From Anaerolineae bacterium (GTDB lineage: Bacteria; Chloroflexota; Anaerolineae; Anaerolineales; Villigracilaceae): a stretch of 19,119 nucleotides of DNA. Position 1 is the stretch's first letter, and every line of letters begins with the position of its first letter. Below the pieces are notes generated by a model. The model did no database searches. It was not told the DNA's origin and was given only the letters and a program-made list of their open reading frames with translations. The position numbers and the translations under genes are program-made. This document shows positions 12,329-19,119 of this stretch, piece by piece. The DNA lies in contig PMLN01000231.1 of assembly GCA_003158885.1 (NCBI GenBank), positions 1 to 19,119 on the forward strand. The letters run 5' to 3'.

Positions 12329-13462
12329 ATGGAAATCCGATTATATTTTCAAATGTTAAGGCGAGGCTGGTGGATTGTTGCATTAACCACTTTGGTTGCC
12401 GTTGCAACGGCGCTAGGGATCTCTTATTTCGCGACTCCAGAGTATACAGCGATGGCGCGCTTTATTGTAAGTCCGAGCGGTACGCTGACCACTGGAAGTG
12501 AAGTAACTAATGCCCTTGACACACTCAATAATCAATCAACCATGGCGACCTATACGGAAATTATCCTCAGCGGTCGAATCCATAATGATACGTTAGCTTT
12601 AATGGGACTACCAGCGGATGGATTGAAGAACTACACAACTGCGGCGTCCGTGCTTTCAAATTCGAATATTATAGAACTAAGCGTGACAGGGCCAGACCCT
12701 CTAATGGCGGCCAAAATTGCGAATACAATGGGTGATGAGACAGTGAGTTTTACCAGTCGCCTAAACCAGGTATTTTCTGTTGAAATTCTTGATAGAGCTA
12801 TTCCACCTGTGATCCCCACGAGCCCAAAACCCCTATTGAGTGCAGGCTTGGCAATTGTATTGGGGTTATTTATCGGAGTGATCTTTGCGATCCTTAACGA
12901 GCAACTAGGTCTTTCGTTTGAGGCCTTCCGGCAGCGTCTCCACTTCGACGAAATCACCGGTGTTTATAACAGCAGATATTTCACACAGCTGGTAGAGGAA
13001 GAGCTGAAACAATCGTCCGAAGGTTTGTTATCCATTGGCATTATAGAATTGAGTGGCCTTCGGGATCTTGTCGAAACTCTCCCATTCGTAAGTTTACAAA
13101 GAGTGTTCCAACAAGTGATTACGACTCTGCGTAATGAGTTACGGGGAAACGATGTTGTTGGCCGTTGGAACGATATCAGTTTTATTGTTATGCTGCCCAA
13201 TACTAGGGGAAGGGCAGCACAGGGAATTTTTGAGCGGATATACCAGGCACTATTACCATCAATTATGTTGGATCAATTAGACGCGAATCTGGACCTCGAT
13301 CCTCATATAGGCGGCGCAGAATTGAGTAGCGATATTTCTCTTCAAGAATTTTTTGAAAAAGCGAATAGCGCGCTACAACGGGCCCAACGGGATCGGGAAA
13401 ACCCAATATATGTTTGGGAAATAAAGAATCCGTTCTGGGTAGATGAGACCGTTGATGAATAA
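12329..13462 (+). CDS. Wzz-type chain-length determinant fused to a degenerate GGDEF domain
   Basis: A 377-aa inner-membrane protein. Residues 1-195 have the Wzz/polysaccharide co-polymerase layout: MEIRLYFQMLRRGWW, TM1 (about 16-34), an extracytoplasmic part starting TPEYTAMARFIV, proline-rich PPVIPTSPKPLL (159-170), TM2 (about 171-189). Residues 206-365 then follow the GGDEF pattern: FDEITGVYNSRYFTQLVEEEL, LSIGIIELSGLRDLVE, LRGNDVVGRW, FIVMLPNTRGRAAQGIFERI. At the signature position NDISF (281-285) replaces GGDEF, so diguanylate cyclase activity is not expected. The inhibitory-site motif RxxD (R272-D275) is kept at the standard five-residue distance. It therefore looks like a cyclic-di-GMP sensor that adjusts polysaccharide length or export (inferred). 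There is no BY-kinase domain. The start has GAGGAG 6 nt upstream. Confidence 0.85.
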   Translation: MEIRLYFQMLRRGWWIVALTTLVAVATALGISYFATPEYTAMARFIVSPSGTLTTGSEVTNALDTLNNQSTMATYTEIILSGRIHNDTLALMGLPADGLKNYTTAASVLSNSNIIELSVTGPDPLMAAKIANTMGDETVSFTSRLNQVFSVEILDRAIPPVIPTSPKPLLSAGLAIVLGLFIGVIFAILNEQLGLSFEAFRQRLHFDEITGVYNSRYFTQLVEEELKQSSEGLLSIGIIELSGLRDLVETLPFVSLQRVFQQVITTLRNELRGNDVVGRWNDISFIVMLPNTRGRAAQGIFERIYQALLPSIMLDQLDANLDLDPHIGGAELSSDISLQEFFEKANSALQRAQRDRENPIYVWEIKNPFWVDETVDE

Positions 13463-13499
13463 TGGACGCGCATTCTGGGCAACTGTAAAGGAAAAAATC

Positions 13500-15866
13500 A
13501 TGAATAATCAATTTTCGGCTAAACTGCTTTTAGTTGCTGCACTTTTTATTAGTGTGCTGGTTGGTCCGGCCATTTCTGTTCGGGCGCAGGCTGTTTCTCC
13601 CACTCCGACCACTACCACGCTTCCGGCCCCTACGGTGGCTTCGACACAGGCAATTTCAACGCGGCAGTCCCCTGCTGCATCTTTCGATCCGAATGTTGTC
13701 ACATTTGCCCAATTTCGTCAAAGCGAAATTCAGCTTGTCGGGCCATATGACTCGGCATCATTTACATTTACCCTACCTCCTGATTGGAGTATAACGGCTG
13801 GCGCCCAGCTTAGCCTTTCAATGGGAATATCTTTTAATACGGTTACTACCCTAATGCAGGGACAGCCTTACACCGTGATGGGAGGTGGAACCCTCACTGT
13901 TCTAATGAATAATGCAACACTGGCGGTCCTACCAGTTAATCAGGTCGGCGATACTAAGGTAAATATCCCCATTCCTCTCACAGCTTTAAACTCAACTAGT
14001 AGCGATGGTAGTATGTTGATTCGATTTAATCTAAGTAGTTTTGCCTCTTGTACTGTCGATCAAAATATGCAAGTAAATATCCACCCGGCCTCTTTTTTTA
14101 GTTTGCCTCACGGATTGGTTCAGCCATCTACAAATCTGGTAAATTTTCCACGGCCGATCATCCAAAATTCATTCCTTTCAGATTCTGCGTTGTTGATCCT
14201 TCCAGATCATCCTACCGCCTCAGAACAGCAGGCGGCGCTGACAGTAGCAGCTGCTCTTGGAAAATTTAGTGGCGGCTCCATTGTCTTGGACATGATTACA
14301 GCCAGCCAATTTGTTCCAACTAACGGGACTACCAATAGTTTGATTTTTGTTGGAAACGCTTCCTCTCTTCCCATATTGGGGCAATTACACTTACCACTCC
14401 CGGCTAGCGGTGGAAAGTTTCAGATTTCGGGTGGAGACCCAAGTGATGGCGTGATTCAGATGATCGCCTCGCCTTGGAACAATGCTTTTGTGGCACTTGT
14501 GGTGTCTGGCAATACTGATCAAGGCACAATCAAAGCAGCTCAAGCTATCAGTACCGGCGTCCTGCGTCCCAATAGCTCCGCAAATTTAGCCATAGTTCAG
14601 CAGGTCCAGGCAAATCTCGTCTCGGTCCCTCGGGCAGTAGATCAGACCTTGACTGACCTTGGCTATGGAGGCAACTTATTTACAACTAGGGGCTCTTCGA
14701 GTGTACAGTACGCTTTCAATATACCGTCTGGAATGACCGTTGGCACTGACGCATACTTCGAGCTGAATTTTGGTCATTCGGCGCTGCTTGATTACAACCG
14801 ATCTGGGATTGTAGTAAAGTTCAATGGCGAACCAATTGGTAGTGTCCGTTTAAGCGATGCAACAGCCGCCCAGCCAACAAACCAGGTAAAGATAACAATA
14901 CCGCCGTCTCTGGTAGTGCCGGGCACGAATCAAATAGAAGTGGTCGCCAATATCGTGCCGATCGATGACTGTAGTCCTCATAATTTGCAGGGGTTTTGGA
15001 TAAATATCTGGCCTCAGTCGTTGTTGCATCTGCCTCTTTTTTCAACCTCTAACAATCCGGCCTCTAACCAAGGCTTAGCCGCTTTTCCTGCCCCATTCGT
15101 CTACAATCCTTTGCTTAACGATACAGCTTTTGTACTGGAAAGGAACGACTTAGCGGGTTGGAACGCCGCTGTACATATCGCTGCCTATATCGGAAATCAA
15201 GCGAATGGTTCCCTCACTGGACTATCTGCTTTTTATGGTGATGATGTGCCTGCGTCAGAACGATCTAAGTACAATCTGTTAGTTATTGGTCAACCAAGCC
15301 AAATGCCTCTTGTAGCTCAAATGAATAATAGCTTGCCTGCGCCTTTTTCGGTCGGAGGCGACGTGGCTAGTGAAAACAATTTGCAGGTTATCTACCGAAT
15401 CCCTGCTAGTTCTCCCATGGGTTACATTGAGGAAATGCCTTCGCCGTGGAATCCTTCCAAGGTTGTATTGGCCACCTTGGGGAATACAACCCAGGGAGTC
15501 CAGTGGGCCACAGCGGCCCTTTTGGACCCCAACCTGAATGGCTTGCTGGCAGGTAACTTTGCGGTGGTCAATGGCCATCAAATCATCACTACCGACACGC
15601 ACTTGGCCTCGGTTACGACAGGCAGCAACGCTAGTGCACAGGCTCCAATTGCTGTTGTGGCCACGCCGCCAAGTGCGAATCCGGAGTTGATGGCTATTGC
15701 CAGACCCGATTGGATTCTGCCTGTTTTGGCGCTCTCGGTCGTTCTAATTGTCTTAATCTTGGCGATTGTGGTAATCGGAAGCTGGTTGCGTAATCGAACC
15801 GATAGAAATCATCGCGAAATCAAGAACAACGAAAAAAAGGATCCACTGGATTTGCCTAAACCGTAA
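13500..15866 (+). CDS. BcsB-like exopolysaccharide export protein (cellulose synthase subunit B family)
   Basis: A 788-aa extracytoplasmic protein anchored by one C-terminal helix. It has a signal peptide (MNNQFSAKLLLVAALFISVL, cleavage likely after RAQA near 31), a Pro/Thr-rich linker (about 32-60), two similar halves, and a final membrane segment (ILPVLALSVVLIVLILAIV) with a basic tail. Each half carries a carbohydrate-binding-like beta domain ending in a Cys then INIxPxS(F/L)xxLP, followed by a domain ending SPWN...GNTxQG; this internal repeat is the BcsB architecture. The start at 13500 has AAGGA 7 nt upstream and leads straight into the signal peptide; upstream ATGs at 13443 and 13455 overlap the previous gene. 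No BcsA synthase is visible, which is unusual. It would guide a nascent or assembled polysaccharide at the outer face of the membrane. Confidence 0.82.
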   Translation: MNNQFSAKLLLVAALFISVLVGPAISVRAQAVSPTPTTTTLPAPTVASTQAISTRQSPAASFDPNVVTFAQFRQSEIQLVGPYDSASFTFTLPPDWSITAGAQLSLSMGISFNTVTTLMQGQPYTVMGGGTLTVLMNNATLAVLPVNQVGDTKVNIPIPLTALNSTSSDGSMLIRFNLSSFASCTVDQNMQVNIHPASFFSLPHGLVQPSTNLVNFPRPIIQNSFLSDSALLILPDHPTASEQQAALTVAAALGKFSGGSIVLDMITASQFVPTNGTTNSLIFVGNASSLPILGQLHLPLPASGGKFQISGGDPSDGVIQMIASPWNNAFVALVVSGNTDQGTIKAAQAISTGVLRPNSSANLAIVQQVQANLVSVPRAVDQTLTDLGYGGNLFTTRGSSSVQYAFNIPSGMTVGTDAYFELNFGHSALLDYNRSGIVVKFNGEPIGSVRLSDATAAQPTNQVKITIPPSLVVPGTNQIEVVANIVPIDDCSPHNLQGFWINIWPQSLLHLPLFSTSNNPASNQGLAAFPAPFVYNPLLNDTAFVLERNDLAGWNAAVHIAAYIGNQANGSLTGLSAFYGDDVPASERSKYNLLVIGQPSQMPLVAQMNNSLPAPFSVGGDVASENNLQVIYRIPASSPMGYIEEMPSPWNPSKVVLATLGNTTQGVQWATAALLDPNLNGLLAGNFAVVNGHQIITTDTHLASVTTGSNASAQAPIAVVATPPSANPELMAIARPDWILPVLALSVVLIVLILAIVVIGSWLRNRTDRNHREIKNNEKKDPLDLPKP

Positions 15867-15958
15867 CTTCCCAATTTTGTAGCAGATGCCACAAAAACTC
15901 TATGATAAAAAAGTGGAACAGATTATCCAAGGCGAGTGCGTGCACACAAAGGTATATT

Positions 15959-16708
15959 ATGCAGAATGAAGTTCAACTAGATTTGATACGGAAAAGTGAT
16001 CTGAGCGTTGTTCATCCAGCGGCAAAAGATCGCAGGTTGTATTACGTATTGAAACGTGTGATTGATGTCGCGATCGCCCTTGGTTTATTGGTGCTCTTGT
16101 CTCCGTTGATCTTGTTGATTGCCGTGGCGATCAAACTGTATTCTCCTGGCCCAATATTCTTTGTGCAAGAACGAGTGGGCGCGAAAAGACAGACCCGAGG
16201 CAAAAGCTCATGCAGGAAAAGAGTTACTTTTCGTTGTTATAAGTTTCGAACGATGCATCACAATGCCGATTCCTCAGTTCATCAGGCATACATAAAAGCG
16301 TTAATCGATAACGATCATGAACAAATCCAGACGTTGCAGGGTGAGACGTCCAATATTCATAAACTTGTGCACGATTCAAGAATTACTCGTCCCGGCAGGA
16401 TATTGCGGAAATTGAGTCTCGATGAGCTTCCTCAGTTGTTCAATGTATTAATCGGCGATATGAGTTTAGTCGGTCCCAGACCAGCTATTCCTTACGAAGT
16501 GGCGATGTATAAACCTTGGCATTTGCAGCGCTTGGAGACTCAACCAGGCATTACCGGGTTGCAACAAGTCACTTCACGATCAACTGCCGATTTTGACGAA
16601 CAGGTGCGTTTGGATATTGAATATATTAATCGGCAGTCCTTGTGGCTTGATATTAAGATTATTTTCAAAACCCCACTCGTTATCATTTCCACGAGAGGGG
16701 CAGGGTAA
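15959..16708 (+). CDS. Polyprenyl-phosphate sugar-1-phosphate transferase (WcaJ/PglC-type)
   Basis: Starts the repeat unit by moving a sugar-1-phosphate from a UDP-sugar to undecaprenyl phosphate at the inner membrane. The 249-aa protein has the re-entrant helix VIDVAIALGLLVLLSPLILL (34-53), then SPGPIFFVQERVG, KFRTM (95-99), the catalytic-acid motif DELPQL (155-160), and GDMSLVGPRP (166-175). The N-terminal four-helix part of full-length WbaP is absent, so this is the small monotopic form. The start at 15959 has AAAGG 6 nt upstream; an in-frame ATG at 15902 would add 19 residues but has no Shine-Dalgarno. The sugar transferred is unknown. It lies between the BcsB-like gene and the WbpB-like gene in one operon. 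Confidence 0.92.
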   Translation: MQNEVQLDLIRKSDLSVVHPAAKDRRLYYVLKRVIDVAIALGLLVLLSPLILLIAVAIKLYSPGPIFFVQERVGAKRQTRGKSSCRKRVTFRCYKFRTMHHNADSSVHQAYIKALIDNDHEQIQTLQGETSNIHKLVHDSRITRPGRILRKLSLDELPQLFNVLIGDMSLVGPRPAIPYEVAMYKPWHLQRLETQPGITGLQQVTSRSTADFDEQVRLDIEYINRQSLWLDIKIIFKTPLVIISTRGAG

Positions 16709-16743
16709 TTGAGTAACAAAATAAATAAAGAAGGGTTTGTTCT

Positions 16744-17760
16744 ATGGATTCAATAAGAGTGGGCATAATTGGTTATGGATATTGGGGACCGAATCTGACT
16801 CGGAATTTCTATGAACTTCCATCGTCTCAGCTTGTCGCAATTGCTGATTTAAGGGACGATCAATTGAAACGCGCCAAGTCTAGATATCCCGGAATTGTTC
16901 TAACGAAAGACTATCAAGAACTTTTCAAGGCGAATCTGGATGCGGTGGTCATCTCCACACCGCCTAAGACACACTTCAAAGTTGCCAAAGACTGCTTGCT
17001 GCATGATTTAAATGTTTTGGTTGAGAAACCGCTCACCCTCAATAGCCGTGATGGGGAGGAACTCATTCAAATCGCGGACGATAGACGATTGACCTTGATG
17101 GTTGGTCATACCTTTGAGTACAACTCCGCGGTAGCGGCAATGAAGAAATATATCGAAAGAAAAGAATTGGGCGATCTGTATTATATAGACACTGCGCGAT
17201 TGAACCTTGGTTTATTTCAACGCGATTCCAACGTGCTTTGGGATTTGGCTCCTCACGATATTTCGATCCTACTTTATCTCCTCGATGAAAACCCAATCTC
17301 GGTGAGCGCTCAAGGAATGCCGTGCGTGATTCCCGGTGTCTATGATGTAGCTTATTTGAGTTTGATCTTTCCGCATAATCTGACCGCTTATGTTCATGTA
17401 AGTTGGCTCGATCCGTGCAAGGTGCGCCGGGTTACGGTTGTCGGAAGTAAGAAGATGGCGGTTTATAACGATATGGATACGGAGGGAAAGATCAAGATAT
17501 ACGATAAAGGCATTGATGCGCCAGATTATACGAACGGCTTCGGCGAGTTTGAATACAATTATCGCTCAGGCGATATTAACATGCCGAACATCCATTTTAC
17601 TGAACCTCTGCTTCAGGAGTGCCAACACTTTTTGGATAGCATTATTAATCACACTGAACCTCAAAGTTCGGGAAGAAACGGTTTACGCGTCGTTAAGATA
17701 CTTGAAGCGGCTCAGCGTTCTCTAACCAAAAGCGCCACTCACGAGTTAATCCCATGGTAA
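16744..17760 (+). CDS. WbpB-like UDP-N-acetylglucosaminuronate 3-dehydrogenase (Gfo/Idh/MocA)
   Basis: A 338-aa NAD-dependent oxidoreductase with the Rossmann motif GYGYWGP (10-16), EKP (94-96) and the active-site pair D167/H171 in NVLWDLAPHDISILLYLL. This form of the family fits WbpB/WlbA enzymes, which oxidise C3 of UDP-GlcNAcA to the 3-keto sugar. The call rests on order: a WbpD-like acetyltransferase and a WbpE-like aminotransferase follow directly. The start is preceded by AAGAAGG at 8 nt. The stop overlaps the next gene by 7 bp (17754-17760), so translation is probably coupled. A different UDP-sugar substrate cannot be excluded. Confidence 0.86.
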   Translation: MDSIRVGIIGYGYWGPNLTRNFYELPSSQLVAIADLRDDQLKRAKSRYPGIVLTKDYQELFKANLDAVVISTPPKTHFKVAKDCLLHDLNVLVEKPLTLNSRDGEELIQIADDRRLTLMVGHTFEYNSAVAAMKKYIERKELGDLYYIDTARLNLGLFQRDSNVLWDLAPHDISILLYLLDENPISVSAQGMPCVIPGVYDVAYLSLIFPHNLTAYVHVSWLDPCKVRRVTVVGSKKMAVYNDMDTEGKIKIYDKGIDAPDYTNGFGEFEYNYRSGDINMPNIHFTEPLLQECQHFLDSIINHTEPQSSGRNGLRVVKILEAAQRSLTKSATHELIPW

Positions 17761-18242
17761 ATGCTGAATTTTCCCGAATTGCATCCGATGTTAAACTTGG
17801 CGAGAATGTAAAAATCTATGCCTTTGTTAATCTATATGGCTGTGAGATTGACGATGACAGCCGAATTGGAACTTTTGTAGAGATCCAAAAGGGAGCTCGA
17901 ATTGGAAAACGGGTAAAAGTATCCAGCCACTCCTTCATTTGTGAGGGAGTCACCATTGAGGACGAAGTCTTCATTGGTCACGGCGTAATGTTTATCAACG
18001 ATAAATATCCTCGCGCTACGACCATGGATGGACAGCTTCAAACGGATGCGGATTGGGTGTGTACACCCACATTAATTAAACGTCGGGCGTCTATTGGAAG
18101 CAATGTCACTATTTTGTGTGGTGTAACAGTCGGAGAAGGCGCAATTGTAGGAGCAGGAAGCGTGGTTACTCATGATGTTCCAGCCGGAACTGTAGTCGCT
18201 GGAAATCCTGCCCATACGATTCGAATTATAGAAGAAGCATAA
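17754..18242 (+). CDS. WbpD-like UDP-amino-sugar N-acetyltransferase (left-handed beta-helix)
   Basis: A 162-aa hexapeptide-repeat acyltransferase. Repeats run through VKLGENVKIYAFVNLYGCEI, IGTFVEIQKGARIGKRVKV and VTIEDEVFIGHGVMFIND, with the closing signature VGEGAIVGAGSVVTHDVPAG and VVAGNPAHTIRII. SSHSFICEGVTIEDEVFIGH followed by FINDKYPRAT is the pattern of WbpD/WlbB, which acetylate the 3-amino group of UDP-GlcNAc3NA using acetyl-CoA. It starts inside the WbpB-like gene and ends 9 bp before the aminotransferase start. It should be a trimer in the cytoplasm (family knowledge). Confidence 0.9.
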   Translation: MVNAEFSRIASDVKLGENVKIYAFVNLYGCEIDDDSRIGTFVEIQKGARIGKRVKVSSHSFICEGVTIEDEVFIGHGVMFINDKYPRATTMDGQLQTDADWVCTPTLIKRRASIGSNVTILCGVTVGEGAIVGAGSVVTHDVPAGTVVAGNPAHTIRIIEEA

Positions 18243-18251
18243 GAGGATGCA

Positions 18252-19119
18252 TTGAATATTCAATTTGTTGATCTTCACAAACAATATGAACCCCTTAAGG
18301 AGGAGATACTTTCGGGGATTGAGAAAGTGCTAGACGGCATGCATTTGTTCCTGGGGGAGAATGTTCAAGCACTGGAAAAAGAGTTTGCCGATTTCTGCGG
18401 TGCGGCATATGGAATTGGCGTCAGTGATGGCACCGCCGCGCTTAATATCATTTTACGCGCTATGGACATTGGTCCCGGTGATGAAGTAATTACAGTTTCC
18501 CATACCTTCATTGCCACAACAGAAGCCATTCTTTTAACCGGCGCAAAGCCGGTATTTGTGGATATCGATCCCGCTACTTATTTGATGGACGTTTCGCAAG
18601 TTGAGAAAAAAATCACGGCGCGCACAAAAGCAATTTTACCTGTCCATCTTTATGGGCAGACCGTGGATATGGATCCTTTATTGGAAATTGCAAAGCGGCA
18701 TGGACTGCGCGTTATTGAGGATTGTGCTCAGGCGCATGGCGCCGAGTATAGAGGCCGGAAAGCTGGTTCCATTGGGGATGCAGGAGGTTTTAGTTTTTAT
18801 TATTCAAAGAACCTTGGCGGTTATGGAGAAGGCGGCTTTATCACTACGAATGATTCCGCACTTGCAGATAAGATTCGTAAAGTCCGTGACCACGGTTCGG
18901 GCGCTAGTTATCATCATGACTTGGTTGGTTTTAATGGGCGTTTAGATGAGATACAGGCGGTGGTTTTGCGCGCAAAGCTACCTCACCTTGCAGAATGGAA
19001 TGCAAAGCGTCGTGAACATGCGCGACGATATACTGATCTACTAAAAGGCACGAAAGCGATCACGCCTACAGAAGCGCAAGGAAACATTCCTGTCTATCAT
19101 TTATATGTGATACAGATCC
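18252..19119 (+). CDS. WbpE-like PLP-dependent sugar aminotransferase (DegT/DnrJ/EryC1), 3' end outside window
   Basis: The frame is open from 18252 to the window edge (289 codons). NIQFVDLHKQYEPLKEEI is the family N-terminus; GVSDGTAALNIILRAMDIGPGDEVITVSHTFIAT, VEDCAQAHGAEY-like IEDCAQAHGAEY, and SFYYSKNLGGYGEGGFI carry the cofactor contacts, with the Schiff-base lysine in YYSKNLG. It would aminate the 3-keto sugar made by the WbpB-like enzyme, using glutamate. The start is TTG at 18252 with AGAGG 5 nt upstream; the nearby ATG at 18247 stops after two codons and cannot be used. About 70-90 residues are probably missing at the end. Confidence 0.9.
   Translation, partial: MNIQFVDLHKQYEPLKEEILSGIEKVLDGMHLFLGENVQALEKEFADFCGAAYGIGVSDGTAALNIILRAMDIGPGDEVITVSHTFIATTEAILLTGAKPVFVDIDPATYLMDVSQVEKKITARTKAILPVHLYGQTVDMDPLLEIAKRHGLRVIEDCAQAHGAEYRGRKAGSIGDAGGFSFYYSKNLGGYGEGGFITTNDSALADKIRKVRDHGSGASYHHDLVGFNGRLDEIQAVVLRAKLPHLAEWNAKRREHARRYTDLLKGTKAITPTEAQGNIPVYHLYVIQI

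Overview
The window looks like part of a chromosome of an uncultivated Chloroflexota bacterium, probably Anaerolineae. This is an inference from gene content (a Wzz-type protein joined to a GGDEF-like domain, a BcsB-like protein in an exopolysaccharide operon, a tsaE-tsaB-rimI-UDG operon) and from 7-bp repeat arrays; no rRNA or other marker gene is present to confirm it. There are no tRNA or rRNA genes and no CRISPR array.

Layout. (1) 1-70: the first codons of a truncated minus-strand gene with a hydrophobic N-terminus. (2) 255-2267: a compact, AT-richer restriction-modification module. A Dam-family adenine methylase (minus) diverges from a small XRE regulator and a probable restriction endonuclease (plus), with a perfect 17-bp dyad at the methylase promoter. 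(3) 2313-2384: the orphan 3' end of a glycosyltransferase gene. (4) 2504-3739: an MFS transporter, separated by a 114-bp imperfect palindrome from (5) 3918-8924, a minus-strand surface-polysaccharide cluster (UDP-HexNAc 6-dehydrogenase, UDP-hexuronate 4-epimerase, Wzx-like flippase, GT4 glycosyltransferase). (6) 8943-9044: an array of 7-bp repeats. (7) 9103-11355: a tightly overlapping operon tsaE-tsaB-rimI-UDG with a good promoter and a predicted leaderless start. (8) 11391-12055: a gene-free region holding a 131-bp MITE-like element and a consensus promoter with a dyad over its start point. (9) 12056-19119: a plus-strand exopolysaccharide operon running off the right end (small HTH protein, Wzz-degenerate-GGDEF fusion, BcsB-like protein, polyprenyl-phosphate sugar-1-phosphate transferase, then homologues of WbpB, WbpD and WbpE).

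How it fits together. The 6-dehydrogenase at 7602-8924 and the WbpB/D/E-like enzymes at 16744-19119 would together convert UDP-GlcNAc to a UDP-2,3-diacetamido-uronic acid. The sugar transferase would start the lipid-linked unit, the glycosyltransferase extend it, the flippase export it, and the Wzz-like protein control chain length. The most interesting protein is the Wzz fusion: its GGDEF signature is destroyed, but an RxxD motif sits at exactly the usual I-site spacing. This suggests a cyclic-di-GMP-sensing chain-length regulator acting with a BcsB-like partner, with no BcsA in view. Secondary points of interest are the heptamer arrays, which occur between genes and also inside coding sequence, and a terminal QLSLF clamp-binding motif on the uracil-DNA glycosylase.
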